From Myxococcales bacterium (GTDB lineage: Bacteria; Myxococcota; Myxococcia; Myxococcales; Myxococcaceae), in assembly GCA_003153055.1 (NCBI GenBank), contig PMBV01000477.1, positions 3,054 through 17,311 on the forward strand: a stretch of 14,258 nt of DNA, given 5' to 3'. The notes beneath the pieces were generated by a model that saw nothing but the letters and a program-made list of their open reading frames with translations, was not told the origin of the DNA and did no database searches. Both the position numbers and the translations under genes were made by a program. Of this stretch, positions 14,160 through 14,258 are shown in pieces. Numbering within the stretch: position 1 is the first letter of the stretch; each line of letters opens with the position of its first letter.

Positions 14160-14183
14160 TACGACCCTGTTGGTTCTCGGTTC

Positions 14184-14258
14184 TTAGACTCGGGGTGCGC
14201 CCACTGGAGCCGGAGGCGGAGCCACCGGAGCCTTGGGCGGCCAGTTCTCGAGCTTCAT
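14184..14258 (-). CDS. rpoA: RNA polymerase subunit alpha, C-terminal end only
   Basis: The last 24 codons and the TAA stop are present; the gene continues past the right edge. The peptide begins MKLENWPP, which matches the conserved end of the alpha C-terminal domain (E. coli MRLENWPP), followed by an Ala/Pro-rich tail ending in GAPRV. Alpha nucleates RNA polymerase assembly, and its C-terminal domain contacts UP elements and activators. Its position directly upstream of rplQ confirms the call. Confidence 0.93.
   Translation of the reverse strand: MKLENWPPKAPVAPPPAPVGAPRV

Overview
This is a GC-rich window with dense, tightly packed genes. It most resembles a Myxococcota chromosome. The grounds are the high-GC codon use, an FHA/Fis-type regulator, a hybrid PAS histidine kinase, a mevalonate-type phosphomevalonate kinase, many TPR lipoproteins, and housekeeping genes at both ends. 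The assignment is inference; no 16S or other species marker is present.

Layout: (1) 1-1607, plus strand: the 3' end of the Fe-S assembly chaperone hscA followed by the ISC-type [2Fe-2S] ferredoxin, which is the tail of an isc operon. (2) 1645-1815: a sigma70-like promoter, tRNA-Leu(CAG) and a strong intrinsic terminator. (3) 1824-2339: a small Cys-rich lipoprotein. (4) 2341-2498: a large imperfect inverted repeat between convergent genes. (5) 9994 down to 2506, minus strand: six co-directional genes, most of them overlapping or separated by 15 nt or less. In transcription order they are a deoxynucleoside kinase, a DUF2314 protein, an FHA-GAF-AAA+-Fis protein whose AAA+ domain looks inactive, pseudouridine-5'-phosphate glycosidase, phosphomevalonate kinase and a hybrid histidine kinase. 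(6) 10068-13540, plus strand: four packed genes, namely a TPR lipoprotein, a PlsC-type acyltransferase, a second TPR lipoprotein and a single-pass membrane protein. (7) 14258 down to 13659, minus strand: the 3' end of rpoA, a gap with a strong hairpin, and rplQ.

How the genes may work together: the ends are housekeeping (Fe-S assembly, leucine decoding, transcription and translation). The minus-strand operon joins two nucleoside salvage or catabolism enzymes, one isoprenoid-pathway kinase and two signalling proteins. No single known pathway explains that mix, so it is the most unusual part of the window. The plus-strand operon looks like an envelope or lipid module: acyl transfer at the inner membrane, with two lipoproteins and one membrane-anchored protein of unknown role.

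No insertion sequence, CRISPR array, phage gene or replication origin was seen. No stretch over 300 bases lacks a gene; the longest gap, 2340-2505, is filled by the inverted repeat.
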